A DNA stretch of 64,000 nucleotides from Porphyromonas catoniae ATCC 51270 (GCF_000565015.1 NZ_JDFF01000008.1:62001-126000), one strand, 5' to 3'; positions 9,264 to 18,499 are shown, numbered from the stretch's first letter. Numbers and translations are program-made. The notes: generated by a model not told the origin, from the letters alone.

Positions 9264-10658
9264 ATGATGGCATCGAACGATAAAAGCTCTGAGCGTATCC
9301 ATTTGCTCAGTGACGAACGTATCCCCAAGCTCCTACTCCATTATGCGGTCCCCGCAGTCGTGGGGACTATGGTCAATGCGCTCTATAGCGTCGTAGACCG
9401 TATCTTCATTGGGCAGGGGGTCAGTGAGTTTGCCATCACAGGACTAGCCCTGACCTTCCCCATCCTGCTCTTCGTCCAGGCCTTTGGGATGCTGATTGGT
9501 GTGGGAGCCTCCTCTCGTGTGTCTATCCTCCTCGGTGAGGGGAAGCATGACAAGGCAGAGAATATCCTGAGTAATGCCCTCCTGCTGACCATCGTTACAC
9601 AGGTACTCACACTCGTGCCGGTGATGATCTGGCTAGAGGAGATCCTCAGAGCTCTAGGAGCGAACGACAGGACACTGCCCTTCGCCTATGACTATCTGAA
9701 GATCATGATCCCGGGGAATATCTTCTCGACGCTCTGCTTTAGCTTCAATGCAATCATGCGTGCCTCGGGCTACCCCTACAAGGCAATGATCACCATGCTC
9801 ATCGGGGCAGGACTGAATACTGTGCTTGATGCTCTCTTCATCTATGGCTTTGGCTGGGGGATCGAGGGTGCAGCATGGGCGACGGTGATTGCGATGGCGG
9901 TGTCGGCAGCCTTTGTGATGCAACACTTCCTTGATAAGAAGAGTGAGGTACAGTTCCATAAGCGGAATATGCGCTTCTCCATGGAGCAGATAATGGCGAT
10001 TTTGTCCATCGGGATGGCTCCGTTCTTCCTCCAGCTCCTCAGCAGTGGGATTGCCTTCCTAATCAACTCTACTCTGGCGGAGTATGCTGGCTCCCCACTC
10101 ATGGCTGACCGAGCTGTCGGTGCTTACGGGATTATCAATAGTATTGCGCTGGTGGGCTTCATGTTTATGCTCGGCATAGCTCAGGGGATGCAACCCATCG
10201 TGGGGTATAACTATGGTGCGAGGGCAATGAGGCGTGTACGCCAGACGTTTAATATCTGTGCCGTAGTCAACCTCTCGATTGGGCTCTTCGTCACGGTGGC
10301 TGCGCTGAGTGCTCCACGCTTCCTAGCCTCGATGTTTACTAGTTCGCCCGAGATGATTGAGGCTTCGGCAGATGCCTTGCGTTGCTGTATCTATGGCTTT
10401 GCCTTTGTCGGCTTTCAGGTGACAGCGACGCAGTTCTTCCAGAGTATAGGCTTTGGAGGCAAAGCCATGCTACTGAGCCTCTCTAGGCAAACCCTATTCC
10501 TCATCCCTGCGCTCTTTGGCTTCCCTTTGCTGTGGGGAAGTAAGGGTGTGTGGGTTGCTCTTCCCTTCTCCGACATCTGCGCTGGGGTGCTGGGGATTAT
10601 CCTGATGGCCTACCAGTTCCGCCTCTTCGATCGTAGGGCAGAGCAGGAGGGTCTGTAA
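9264..10658 (+). CDS. MATE family efflux transporter
   Basis: 464-residue inner-membrane protein with about twelve hydrophobic segments in two related halves, the MATE fold. The start PKLLLHYAVPAVVGTMVNALYSVVDRIFIGQGVSEFAITGLALTFP and the later GMQPIVGYNYGARAMRRVR are typical of the DinF/NorM-like MATE branch. Members export drugs or other cations using Na+ or H+ gradients; the substrate cannot be read from the sequence. The next gene begins 20 bp after the stop. Confidence 0.93.
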   Translation: MMASNDKSSERIHLLSDERIPKLLLHYAVPAVVGTMVNALYSVVDRIFIGQGVSEFAITGLALTFPILLFVQAFGMLIGVGASSRVSILLGEGKHDKAENILSNALLLTIVTQVLTLVPVMIWLEEILRALGANDRTLPFAYDYLKIMIPGNIFSTLCFSFNAIMRASGYPYKAMITMLIGAGLNTVLDALFIYGFGWGIEGAAWATVIAMAVSAAFVMQHFLDKKSEVQFHKRNMRFSMEQIMAILSIGMAPFFLQLLSSGIAFLINSTLAEYAGSPLMADRAVGAYGIINSIALVGFMFMLGIAQGMQPIVGYNYGARAMRRVRQTFNICAVVNLSIGLFVTVAALSAPRFLASMFTSSPEMIEASADALRCCIYGFAFVGFQVTATQFFQSIGFGGKAMLLSLSRQTLFLIPALFGFPLLWGSKGVWVALPFSDICAGVLGIILMAYQFRLFDRRAEQEGL

Positions 10659-10678
10659 ACCATAGTCCGAGCCAAACG

Positions 10679-11812
10679 ATGGTGTATTTATATTCTGTCC
10701 TCTGCTGTCTTTTCCTCTTCCCATACTTTGCTTGGAGGGGAGGGCAGGCTCTTGGGCGCAGAGGACGTAAGTGCCTCTGGGGGGTACTTGCTACCACTTT
10801 CGGCCTCTTTGTCGTGGCACTGATGACACACCGCATGATACAAGCCGATTGGATGAGTCATGTGATGAATGGGAGCGTGTATGTCTTCTTCTCCAGTATG
10901 TATGCTGCAGGAGTGGTCGTGCTAATTAACCTCCTCAGGCATATTGATAATCGACTCTTTGGTTTCTATACCTACGCACCGCTCTGGAAAAAGAAGCGTG
11001 TGCGGCAGGGAGCATTCGTGCTAACCCTTGTGGTCTTCGTGGCATGCCTTTTCGTTGGACATTATAATGTTCGCTATCCACAGGTCATTCATCAAGACCT
11101 GTATCTCACACGCCTCACCAAGCCAGGGGAGCAGAGCACGAAGCGTCTACGCCTTGTCTTCTTCTCTGACCTACATATTGGGGAGGCAATGACCCCTCCC
11201 TACGTAGAGCGTGCTGTGGACCTTATACTAGAGCAGAAGCCTGACCTCATCCTCTGTGGAGGGGACTTCATCGACCATCTAAGCGAGTACGCCTATGACC
11301 CTCGAGTGATGAAGACGATGCGTAGGCTACGTGCTCCTATGGGGACGTACTTCGTGTTGGGTAATCATGAGTACCGAGCCGATACGCTAGCTAATATCCG
11401 CTTTGTGTCGGAGATTGGGGCGACGCTCCTCAGAGATAGTGTTGCCTACCCTCAGGATAGTCTCCTTGCCCTTGTTGGGCGGGATGACTTCGTGAATGAA
11501 GGAAGAAAGAGCATCGAAGCTGTGACGCAGGGTGTTGACCCTGCGAGGCGACCTGTCCTGCTCATGGAGCATACTCCTGCCTCGATTGATAGTATAGACC
11601 GCACACCTGTGGATCTGATGCTCTGCGGGCATACGCATGGTGGGCAGATTTGGCCAGGTCAGTTAATGGTCTGGTGGAAGTATGGGATTGCCTCAGGTGA
11701 GAAGGAGGTAGCTGGGCGGCGTATCTGTGTGTCCTCGGGTGTCGGCTCCGCAGGGGCGACCTATCGTATGGGTACACGCAGTGAGATACGAGTCTATGAC
11801 CTATATTGGTAG
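10679..11812 (+). CDS. Membrane-anchored metallophosphoesterase
   Basis: 377 residues. Several hydrophobic segments lie in the first 130 residues (near 1-20, 33-50, 60-80 and 110-130). A calcineurin-like phosphoesterase domain follows from about 155. Metal-ligand motifs are present in order: FFSDLHIG (DxH), CGGDFID (GGDxxD), LGNHEY (GNHE) and CGHTHGGQ (GHTH). It resembles the YkuE-like branch, often linked to lipid-type phosphate esters; the substrate is not known. It is probably co-transcribed with the MATE gene. Confidence 0.92.
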   Translation: MVYLYSVLCCLFLFPYFAWRGGQALGRRGRKCLWGVLATTFGLFVVALMTHRMIQADWMSHVMNGSVYVFFSSMYAAGVVVLINLLRHIDNRLFGFYTYAPLWKKKRVRQGAFVLTLVVFVACLFVGHYNVRYPQVIHQDLYLTRLTKPGEQSTKRLRLVFFSDLHIGEAMTPPYVERAVDLILEQKPDLILCGGDFIDHLSEYAYDPRVMKTMRRLRAPMGTYFVLGNHEYRADTLANIRFVSEIGATLLRDSVAYPQDSLLALVGRDDFVNEGRKSIEAVTQGVDPARRPVLLMEHTPASIDSIDRTPVDLMLCGHTHGGQIWPGQLMVWWKYGIASGEKEVAGRRICVSSGVGSAGATYRMGTRSEIRVYDLYW

Positions 11813-11825
11813 CTAAGCAAGATAT

Positions 11826-11872
11826 AATAGCAAAGCCCCCTTGCCCATGATGGGTAAGGGGGCTTTGCTATT
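11826..11872. terminator. Hairpin between convergent genes
   Basis: A perfect stem of about 17 bp, AATAGCAAAGCCCCCTT at 11826-11842, with its complement at 11856-11872. It lies 14 bp from both the metallophosphoesterase and pepD stops. The T-run is short on both strands, but the place suits a shared bidirectional terminator. Confidence 0.75.
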
Positions 11873-11886
11873 GATGCCCTTTCGGG

Positions 11887-13347
11887 TTACTTCTTAGCAG
11901 AAGGGATTTCCTTGAGTACCTCGAGTAGGTGCTTCCACCAGAGGTCTACGGTCTTGATTTCGATCCGCTCCGCAGGAGAATGTACATCTCGGAGGGTTGG
12001 ACCGAAAGAAACCATATCAAGGTCTGGGTACACATCTAGGATGAGACCACACTCAAGTCCTGCGTGGATAGCCTTCACAGCAGGCTCCTTGCCAAATAGC
12101 TTGCGGTAAGCATCTGCTGAAGCCTTGAGGATAGCAGAGTCAGGGTTAGGCTTCCATCCTGGATATGGGTCACGGACGCTGACGCTTGCCCCAGCAAGTT
12201 CAAAGACGCTTGAGACCATCTCTGATGCGCTGTTGCGCAGTGATGTGGTGGAGCTACGCTGACTGGTCTCAACGAGGATTACTCCGTCACGCTGCTTGAT
12301 TGAGGCAAGGTTGTTTGATGTCTCTACGAGGTCTGCGATCTCGTGGCTCATACCGAGTACTCCATGAGGGCAGGCATAGAGAGCGCGTACGAGGGCATGC
12401 TTCGTCTTTTCATCGATTACCTTAGAGGGAGCAGTAGCTTCCCCAAGGCTCACCCGTACGTTAGGATCTACAGCCTTCTGCTCGTTACGCACATCTGCAT
12501 CGAGCTGCTTGATGAGTGCCTCTACCTTAGCCTTGTCAGCTGCCTTTACTCCAAACACAGCGTGAGCTTCACGAGGAATAGCGTTGTGTAGATTCCCCCC
12601 ACTGATTTCGGCAAGGCTCCATGTTGTGCTCTTGTCTAGAGCATAGAGGAAGCGTGTGAGTATCTTGTTTGCGTTACCTAGACCACAGTGTATCTCACCG
12701 CCTGAGTGACCGCCCTTGAGACCCGCAACTGAGGCACGTAGCCAAACAAGATCCTTTGGTGCGTCTACTGCGTTGTACTTAAATTCGGCAATGATGCCCA
12801 TACCTCCAGCACAGCCGATGAAGAGTTCTCCTTCGTCTTCGCTATCGAGGTTGATGAGGATCTTCCCTTCGAGGAAGCCAGGCTTGAGTTCCATGGCTCC
12901 TGTCATGCCTGTTTCTTCATCTATGGTGAAGAGGGCTTCGAGAGGGCCGTGTGGGATGTCGTTCGAGGCGAGGATGGCCAGCTGAGCTGCACAGCCAATC
13001 CCGTTATCGGCTCCTAGTGTCGTGCCGTCGGCATGTAGCCACTCTCCATCTACGATGGTGCGGATGGGGTCGTTGTCGAAGTCATGCTTTGTGTCGGCAT
13101 TCTTTTCGCAGACCATATCCACATGGCTCTGTAGGATGACCTTCACACGGTCTTCGTAGCCAGGCGTAGCGGGCTTGGTCATGACGATGTTCCCCACGTG
13201 GTCTTTCTTGTAGGCGATGTTGTGCTCCTTAGCAAACTTCTCTAGGTAAGCGATGATTTTGCCTTCCTTCTTAGAGGGGCGTGGTACTTGTGTAATCTCG
13301 TGGAAGTACTTCCAGACGATTTTTGGGTTAAGCTCTGTAATTTCCAT
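11887..13347 (-). CDS. pepD: Aminoacyl-histidine dipeptidase (M20C)
   Basis: 486-residue cytosolic Xaa-His dipeptidase of peptidase family M20. It opens MEITELNPKIVWKYFHEITQVPRPSKKEGKI, the family N-terminus. Metal-site motifs are LQSHVDMV (first His and catalytic Asp), LGADNGIG (bridging Asp), IDEETGMTGA (catalytic Glu and metal Glu), NLDSEDEGE and, near the end, IHAGLECG (His). The length matches PepD. In asaccharolytic relatives such peptidases serve amino-acid supply. Confidence 0.95.
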   Translation of the reverse strand: MEITELNPKIVWKYFHEITQVPRPSKKEGKIIAYLEKFAKEHNIAYKKDHVGNIVMTKPATPGYEDRVKVILQSHVDMVCEKNADTKHDFDNDPIRTIVDGEWLHADGTTLGADNGIGCAAQLAILASNDIPHGPLEALFTIDEETGMTGAMELKPGFLEGKILINLDSEDEGELFIGCAGGMGIIAEFKYNAVDAPKDLVWLRASVAGLKGGHSGGEIHCGLGNANKILTRFLYALDKSTTWSLAEISGGNLHNAIPREAHAVFGVKAADKAKVEALIKQLDADVRNEQKAVDPNVRVSLGEATAPSKVIDEKTKHALVRALYACPHGVLGMSHEIADLVETSNNLASIKQRDGVILVETSQRSSTTSLRNSASEMVSSVFELAGASVSVRDPYPGWKPNPDSAILKASADAYRKLFGKEPAVKAIHAGLECGLILDVYPDLDMVSFGPTLRDVHSPAERIEIKTVDLWWKHLLEVLKEIPSAKK

Positions 13348-13462
13348 TGTCTTGAATGTTTATAGTTACGTGATTGTACTCCTATTTGGTGTCATGGGTC
13401 TTCTCCACACTCTCCGAGGGGAACTTACTCGCACTCTCCCTCGGAAGTACCAAGAAAACTCG

Positions 13463-13470
13463 TAACTTTG
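13463..13470 (+). promoter_or_regulatory. Candidate -7 box for the small membrane protein and OmpH-like lipoprotein
   Basis: TAACTTTG matches TAnnTTTG, 35 bp before the start at 13505. An inverted repeat CCGAGGG (13414-13420) / CCCTCGG (13438-13444) lies just upstream. No clear -33 element is seen. Confidence 0.5.
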
Positions 13471-13504
13471 TCCACAACAAATATAAAGAAAATAAAGACT
13501 AAGT

Positions 13505-13720
13505 ATGCCATTATTCATTGTTGCTTTACTCCTGGTGGGTCTTGCTGTGCTACTCCTCTCCGTAGGGGTGATCCTCAAGAAGGATGGACGTTTCCCTAAT
13601 ACGCATGTCGGGGGGAATCGTGCTATGCAGCAGCGAGGTATCTCTTGCCACACCTCTCAGCACAAGGAGGCACAGCGACACAAGAGTCTCTCGGAGCGAG
13701 TTGCCGAAGCCGAAGCCTAG
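13505..13720 (+). CDS. Small conserved membrane protein
   Basis: 71 residues. One N-terminal membrane helix (about 3-25, LFIVALLLVGLAVLLLSVGVIL) is followed by KKDGRFPNTHVGGNRAMQQRGI and a hydrophilic tail. The FPxTHVGxNxAMxxRGI stretch is, to my memory, shared by small Bacteroidota proteins of unknown function. It lies 51 bp before the OmpH-like lipoprotein and probably shares its transcript. Confidence 0.75.
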   Translation: MPLFIVALLLVGLAVLLLSVGVILKKDGRFPNTHVGGNRAMQQRGISCHTSQHKEAQRHKSLSERVAEAEA

Positions 13721-13771
13721 ACTACTGATTTATCGAAAATAACTAACACAATCACATACATCTCTTACTTT

Positions 13772-14410
13772 ATGACAAAGAATAGTCTCGTAAGCTGTGG
13801 TGCACTTGCCCTAGCTTTGACTACTATGCTCTCGCTAGGCTCGTGCAAGAAGGATAGCTCTACGAAGTCAACGCCTACTACGGCTACCGAAGTACAGGCC
13901 ACAGGTCTACCCATCGCATTGGTGCGCATGGACTCAGTCTCCTCGCAGTATAAGTATGCACAGGAGGTGAAGGCTGCACTAGAGAAGGATGCCATCGAGC
14001 ACCAGACCCGTCTGCAGAGCAAAGGTGCAGCGATTCAGAAGGCTGCTGCGGACTTCGAGCGTCGTATGCGTATTAATGCCTTCGTCTCTGCTGAGGCACA
14101 GCAGGCCGAGCAACAGAAGCTCATCCGCATGCAACAGGAGGGTGAAGCGCTTAGCGCACAGCTCACACAGCAGCTTGGCATGAAGCAGCAGCTCATGCTC
14201 GAGGATATGATGAAGGAGATCCGTACCCAGCTGAAGGAGTACAACAAGGATGGACGCTACAAGCTCGTCCTTACTCAAGCGGGTGATAATGTACTCTATG
14301 CGGATGAAGCTCTAGATATAACCGAGGACTTCATCAAGTACCTTAACGAGCACTACACCTCGGGCAAAGCCACACAGGCCAAGGCAGACTCTACGGCACA
14401 AGGCAAGTAG
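13772..14410 (+). CDS. OmpH/Skp-like lipoprotein
   Basis: 212 residues. A lipoprotein signal peptide ends in LSLGSC (Cys25), followed by a low-complexity Thr/Ser linker. The rest resembles OmpH/Skp periplasmic chaperones: an opening strand LPIALVRMDSV, a long Gln/Glu/Lys-rich coiled-coil region (about 60-150), and a closing segment YKLVLTQAGDNVLYADEALDITEDFIKYLN that parallels the end of the two OmpH proteins at 45.4-46.5 kb. It differs from those in being lipid-anchored. A strong terminator follows. Confidence 0.82.
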   Translation: MTKNSLVSCGALALALTTMLSLGSCKKDSSTKSTPTTATEVQATGLPIALVRMDSVSSQYKYAQEVKAALEKDAIEHQTRLQSKGAAIQKAAADFERRMRINAFVSAEAQQAEQQKLIRMQQEGEALSAQLTQQLGMKQQLMLEDMMKEIRTQLKEYNKDGRYKLVLTQAGDNVLYADEALDITEDFIKYLNEHYTSGKATQAKADSTAQGK

Positions 14411-14437
14411 GCTCACCGAAGACTTATTATATCCTAA

Positions 14438-14483
14438 GCAACAAGGCTATGCCCGCCTCTGGGCATAGCCTTGTTGCTTTTTG
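14438..14483 (+). terminator. Terminator of the OmpH-like lipoprotein gene
   Basis: A 17-bp perfect stem GCAACAAGGCTATGCCC (14438-14454) / its complement (14461-14477), loop GCCTCT, followed by TTTTTG. Confidence 0.92.
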
Positions 14484-14559
14484 TCTCTACCTACCTTGTC
14501 TATATGCAGTTGCTTGCTCTGCCTCTTTGACAGGGTGTGGAGAGATTATGTATAGGAAT

Positions 14560-14601
14560 AAGCGAGGGCCATCCACAGCTGTGGATGGCCCTCGCTTTTA
14601 G
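14560..14601. terminator. 38-bp perfect palindrome, probable ridA terminator
   Basis: Perfect palindrome 14560-14597, centred on CACAGCTGTG with no unpaired loop, followed on the plus strand by TTTT. It lies 85 bp past the ridA stop and 80 bp after the terminator of the convergent gene, so it probably ends ridA transcription. Confidence 0.7.
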
Positions 14602-14682
14602 TTTGTTGCCGTGTCGCCCTGCTCGATACGCAGGGGTGCTTACCGAAGCTCTACGGGCTATACTGGATATACGTCCTTGCGC

Positions 14683-15057
14683 CTACTTTACGGCGATGAT
14701 TTCGATTTCTACGAGACCATTCTTAGGAAGCGTCTTCACAGCCACAGCTGAGCGGGCGGGGAATACTCCCGTGAACTGGTGCTCATATACAGCGTTCATT
14801 GCTGCGAAGTCTGCCATGTCAGAGAGGAAGCAAGTCGTCTTGACGACATGGTCAATCGTCATCCCTGCCTCCTCGAGGATAGCATGGATGTTGCGAAATG
14901 ACTGCTCGGTCTGTGCTGTTATCCCTTCGGGGAATGCCCCTGTGGCGGGGTCGATGCCGAGTTGCCCAGAGGCATAGAGTGTGTCTCCGACGAGTAGCGC
15001 TTGGCTATATGGGCCAATTGCTGCGGGGGCCTTTGTAGTGGAAATGACTTTCTTCAT
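14683..15057 (-). CDS. ridA: RidA family enamine/imine deaminase
   Basis: 124 residues of the YjgF/YER057c/UK114 family. The enzyme hydrolyses reactive enamine/imine intermediates such as 2-aminoacrylate made by PLP enzymes, protecting them. Motifs include APAAIGPYSQA near the N-terminus, YASGQLGIDPATG, and FPARSAVAVKTLPKNGLVEIE with the catalytic Arg (near 101) and Glu. Length is normal. It has a well-formed promoter at 15096-15125. Confidence 0.95.
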   Translation of the reverse strand: MKKVISTTKAPAAIGPYSQALLVGDTLYASGQLGIDPATGAFPEGITAQTEQSFRNIHAILEEAGMTIDHVVKTTCFLSDMADFAAMNAVYEHQFTGVFPARSAVAVKTLPKNGLVEIEIIAVK

Positions 15058-15095
15058 TATGTGTCAATTATCTTTTGTTTTGATAGAGTCTGAGG

Positions 15096-15125
15096 CAAAG
15101 ATAGCTAGAATACTCTGATTACAAA
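15096..15125 (-). promoter_or_regulatory. Promoter of ridA
   Basis: On the minus strand TTTG (15122-15125), 18 bp, then TATCTTTG (15096-15103), a full match to the -7 consensus. It overlaps the 3' end of the upstream small membrane-protein gene. Confidence 0.75.
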
Positions 15126-15467
15126 GTGCGAAATGAGAGCTACTGCGGTGGCGTAGAGCAGTACTCGGGGTAATACCTCGCGGTACGGCTGTCCGTAGAG
15201 GATACAGCTGAGCCAAGCGATGAGGGCCGATAGCACAATAGGGCTGGCTAAGGCAAGGCTGTGCAGTAAGAAGCCGTGTCGTCCCTCGAAGAAATGGACT
15301 GCCATCTCTAGGCTAACAGAAATGAGTGCGATGAGGAGTGCGATACCGAAAATCACTGCCCTGCGCACGAAAGAGGCTTTGTAACTCATCATCAAGAGTA
15401 GGCTACACAGGCTGAGGCGTGTGAGGCCTTCGCCTATGAAATTGTGTGTATGTGTACTTGGTCCCAT
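15105..15467 (-). CDS. Small integral membrane protein, unknown
   Basis: 120 residues with no family I can name. Three clear hydrophobic helices are seen at about 34-56, 67-91 and 98-118, and a weaker one near 15-28. The gene has a -7 box on its strand at 15519-15526, which supports it as real. It ends inside the ridA promoter, so the two genes are closely packed on the same strand. Confidence 0.6.
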   Translation of the reverse strand: MGPSTHTHNFIGEGLTRLSLCSLLLMMSYKASFVRRAVIFGIALLIALISVSLEMAVHFFEGRHGFLLHSLALASPIVLSALIAWLSCILYGQPYREVLPRVLLYATAVALISHFVIRVF

Positions 15468-15518
15468 TTCCTCTCTCTCCTAGTATTACTCTCCCTGAGA
15501 GGAGACCAAGGTTTACTA

Positions 15519-15526
15519 CAAAGGTA
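15519..15526 (-). promoter_or_regulatory. -7 box for the small membrane protein gene
   Basis: CAAAGGTA reads TACCTTTG on the minus strand, identical to the tRNA-Arg -7 box. No clear -33 element is seen. Confidence 0.5.
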
Positions 15527-15715
15527 TATGATTTTTCTCTTTAATACGTTCTTACTCGCCCCTTTACTTCGTTTCTTGTGCCTTCAACGCTTGCTGATTA
15601 CACTTTCTTCCCCCCTTCTGTCTGCTTTTTAAGTCTTGGTGCTTCATGCCCCTTTTGTCTTTCTGTTTCCCCTCTGGCATGCCCTTGTTTAGGGCGTTTG
15701 TGGAGGGTGGTTAAT

Positions 15716-15823
15716 GAGTTACCATAACTCGCTCGGACGACTTACCATAACTCTCTTCGGCGACTTACCACAACTCGTTTAGAAGAGTTACCATAACTCG
15801 TCACGAAGAGTTATGGTAACTCG
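15716..15823. repeat. Palindrome array 1 (GAGTTACCATAACTCG type), five units
   Basis: Units start at 15716, 15738, 15762, 15785 and 15808 (spacing 22, 24, 23, 23). In order they are GAGTTACCATAACTCG, GACTTACCATAACTCT, GACTTACCACAACTCG, GAGTTACCATAACTCG and GAGTTATGGTAACTCG. Each forms a 6-bp stem with a 3-nt loop (CCA or TGG). It lies between divergent genes. The left flank (GCCCTTGTTTAGGGC, then a G-rich stretch and AATGAGTT) resembles that of array 2. Confidence 0.9.
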
Positions 15824-16042
15824 CTGACCTTACTCTTTTGTCTTGTTTATTTGTTTGTTTTATAGTGAGTTAGTGAAGGGTGGGGAGGTGGATGGACTTC
15901 GGGCTTCGTAGGGCTTAGATGGAACGTAGTAAGATGATGAATCTTGTCTCTCCGCAAGGGGAGGCTATCTGGTGCGTAGGGTTAGTTGAGCAGGTAATGA
16001 CTTAATAGGGGTAGATCTCCCTATTAACTGCCGTATTTGTAT

Positions 16043-16050
16043 TATTTTTG
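16043..16050 (+). promoter_or_regulatory. Candidate -7 box for glnS
   Basis: TATTTTTG matches TAnnTTTG 34 bp before the glnS start. No convincing -33 element. Confidence 0.4.
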
Positions 16051-16084
16051 TCTGAATAACTAGTAGATTAAGCGAATAGGAATT

Positions 16085-17803
16085 ATGACCACAGAGAGAG
16101 AGGTCACTACTCTAGGAGGCGAAGAGAAGAAGAGCCTCAACTTCATCGAACAAATCGTAGAGAACGACCTTAGCGAAGGTAAGAACGGCGGTCGCCTACA
16201 GACCCGCTTCCCTCCAGAGCCTAATGGCTACCTACATATCGGCCATGCTAAGGCTATCTGTATGGACTTCGGCATAGCTGCGCGGTACGGAGGCATATGT
16301 AACCTGCGCTTCGACGATACCAATCCCGTCAAGGAGGATGTTGAGTATGTTGATGCTATCCGTGAGGATATTGAATGGCTCGGCTTCCATTGGGGGGATG
16401 TTTACTACGCTTCGGATTACTTTGATCGACTTTATCGATTCGCAGAGGAGCTGATCATGGCGGGTCATGCCTATGTGGATGAGCAAACAGCTGAAGAGAT
16501 CGCTGCGCAGAAGGGGACTCCAACGACCCCAGGTAGCCCCAGCCCATACCGTGAGCGTCCAAGAGAAGAGAGCCTAGACCTCTTCCGCCGAATGAACGCA
16601 GGTGAGTTTGAGGAGGGAGCAATGATCCTCAGAGCGAAGATTGATATGGCTTCGCCCAACATGCATTTCCGTGACCCTATCATCTATCGTATCATCAAGC
16701 ACCCCCATCACCGTACGGGGTCGAAGTGGAATGTGTACCCCATGTATGACTTCGCACATGGGCAGAGTGACTTCTTCGAGGGCGTGACGCATTCGATTTG
16801 TACGCTAGAGTTTGAGGTGCACCGCCCATTGTACGATTACTTCATCGACCTACTACGTCAGGTGGAGAAGCACACAGAGGATTACAGGCCAAGACAGATG
16901 GAGTTCAATCGCCTGAACCTGACCTATACGATGATGAGCAAGCGTAAGCTCCTGCAGCTCGTCAAGGAGGGCTTCGTCTCGGGATGGGATGACCCTCGTA
17001 TGCCGACCATCTGTGGGCTACGTCGTCGAGGCTATACACCCGAGTCCATACGAGGCTTCGTAGATCGTATCGGCTACACGAAGTATGATGGGATTATTGA
17101 TGTCGCTCTTCTCGAGCACTCTGTTCGGGAAGATCTCAACCGCAGGGCACTAAGAGGCTCTGCTGTCCTGCACCCCGTACGTCTCATCATCACCAACTAT
17201 CCCGAGGGGCAAACCGAAGACATGTTGTTCCTCAATAACCCCGAGGATCCGAACTCCGATTCGCACACGATTCGTTTCTCACGAGAGCTGTATATTGAGG
17301 CCGAGGACTTCATGGAGGATGCCCCAAAGAAGTACTTCCGTATGACCCCAGGGCAAGAGGTGCGTCTGAAGAGCGCCTACATTGTTCGTTGCACAGGGTG
17401 TAAGAAGGACGAGGCAGGTAACGTCACCGAGGTCTATGCCGAGTATGACCCTGAGACGCTCAGTGGACGCCCTGAGAGCAACCGCAAGGTCAAGGGCACA
17501 ATCCATTGGGTATCGGCACAGGACAGTGTGGAGGCAGAGGTACGTCTGTATGACCGCCTCTTCACCGATGAGAACCCCTCAGAGATAAAGGACAAGGAGC
17601 TTGCTGAGCTACTTAACCCAGAGTCACTCGAGGTGGTCACTGGCTGTCGGATAGAGCCATATCTAGCGGAGGCCAAGCTAGGGGAGTACTACCAGTTCCA
17701 GCGTGTGGGTTACTTCTGCCTCGACCCAGACAGTCGCCCCGATCGCTTGGTATTTAATCGTACAGTATCCCTAAAGGATACGTGGAAAAAAGTCAATAAG
17801 TAA
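16085..17803 (+). CDS. glnS: Glutaminyl-tRNA synthetase
   Basis: 572 residues, class I synthetase that charges tRNA-Gln with glutamine. The ATP-binding motif is PPEPNGYLHIGHAKAI (HIGH near 52), followed by LRFDDTNP. The KMSKS equivalent is MMSKRKL (near 283), followed by GWDDPRMPTICGLRRRGY. The C-terminal half is the beta-barrel anticodon-binding region. The FDDTNP element and overall length separate it from glutamyl-tRNA synthetases. Confidence 0.97.
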   Translation: MTTEREVTTLGGEEKKSLNFIEQIVENDLSEGKNGGRLQTRFPPEPNGYLHIGHAKAICMDFGIAARYGGICNLRFDDTNPVKEDVEYVDAIREDIEWLGFHWGDVYYASDYFDRLYRFAEELIMAGHAYVDEQTAEEIAAQKGTPTTPGSPSPYRERPREESLDLFRRMNAGEFEEGAMILRAKIDMASPNMHFRDPIIYRIIKHPHHRTGSKWNVYPMYDFAHGQSDFFEGVTHSICTLEFEVHRPLYDYFIDLLRQVEKHTEDYRPRQMEFNRLNLTYTMMSKRKLLQLVKEGFVSGWDDPRMPTICGLRRRGYTPESIRGFVDRIGYTKYDGIIDVALLEHSVREDLNRRALRGSAVLHPVRLIITNYPEGQTEDMLFLNNPEDPNSDSHTIRFSRELYIEAEDFMEDAPKKYFRMTPGQEVRLKSAYIVRCTGCKKDEAGNVTEVYAEYDPETLSGRPESNRKVKGTIHWVSAQDSVEAEVRLYDRLFTDENPSEIKDKELAELLNPESLEVVTGCRIEPYLAEAKLGEYYQFQRVGYFCLDPDSRPDRLVFNRTVSLKDTWKKVNK

Positions 17804-17824
17804 CCCAGAGACGACACGATAGAT

Positions 17825-18457
17825 ATGCTTGAATCACTAGGGTTCATCCAAGATATCCTGCACCACCTGAATTACTTCTGGATCACAGTGCTGATGACCA
17901 TCGAGAGTTCATTCATCCCTTTCCCTTCTGAGGTAGTCATCCCCCCTGCAGCTTATAGGGCAGCTAGTGGAGAGCTAAACATCTTCCTTGTGGTGCTCTT
18001 TGGTACACTCGGCTCGGACCTCGGTGCTCTGATTAACTACTACCTAGCTAAGTATCTGGGTAAGCCTCTGGTCTATCGCTTTGCCCAGAGCAGGGTGGGT
18101 CGTCTGTGTTTGCTTAGTAAGGAGAAGGTGGAGCGTGCCGAAGGGTATTTCTTCAAGAATGGGGCAACCTCTACTCTGATCGGTAGGCTCATCCCAGGCA
18201 TCCGTCAGCTCATCTCTATCCCGGCAGGCCTTGCCAATATGCCCGTAGGGAAGTTCCTCCTCTATACGACACTTGGGGCAGGTGCTTGGAACGTGGTCTT
18301 AGCACTGCTGGGCTACTTCATAGGTAAGACTGTGCCACCCGAGCGTTTCGAGGCAACGATTCGTTCTTATAGCTCAACGATTGGGCTTGTTATCCTTGTT
18401 GCCGTGGTGGTAGCAGGGGTAGGCTACTATCTATACAAGAGAAGCAAGAGAGCCTAG
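17825..18457 (+). CDS. DedA family membrane protein
   Basis: 210-residue inner-membrane protein of the DedA/SNARE-associated (VTT) family, several members of which flip undecaprenyl phosphate or phospholipids. The motif SSFIPFPSEVVIPPAAY and the conserved GRLIPGIRQLISIPAG (F/GRxxPxxR element) are present, with reentrant and transmembrane segments and a C-terminal helix ending in YLYKRSKRA. It starts 21 bp after glnS. The substrate is not shown by sequence. Confidence 0.92.
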   Translation: MLESLGFIQDILHHLNYFWITVLMTIESSFIPFPSEVVIPPAAYRAASGELNIFLVVLFGTLGSDLGALINYYLAKYLGKPLVYRFAQSRVGRLCLLSKEKVERAEGYFFKNGATSTLIGRLIPGIRQLISIPAGLANMPVGKFLLYTTLGAGAWNVVLALLGYFIGKTVPPERFEATIRSYSSTIGLVILVAVVVAGVGYYLYKRSKRA

Positions 18458-18499
18458 TAGGCCCCTTTGCTCTACATCTAACCAAGTCCTTGCCACCAA

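Larger units (their letters stand above)
15468..16084. other. Divergent intergenic region before glnS
   Basis: No gene. It holds a -7 box for the minus-strand gene (15519-15526), a pyrimidine-rich stretch (15540-15680), the palindrome array at 15716-15823, and a -7-like box TATTTTTG (16043-16050) before glnS. Confidence 0.5.

Noticed and set aside
15716-15823. The 23-bp-period arrays as CRISPR loci
   Set aside because: Repeats are only 16 bp and imperfect, spacers are a constant 7 bp, arrays have at most five units, and no cas gene is nearby.
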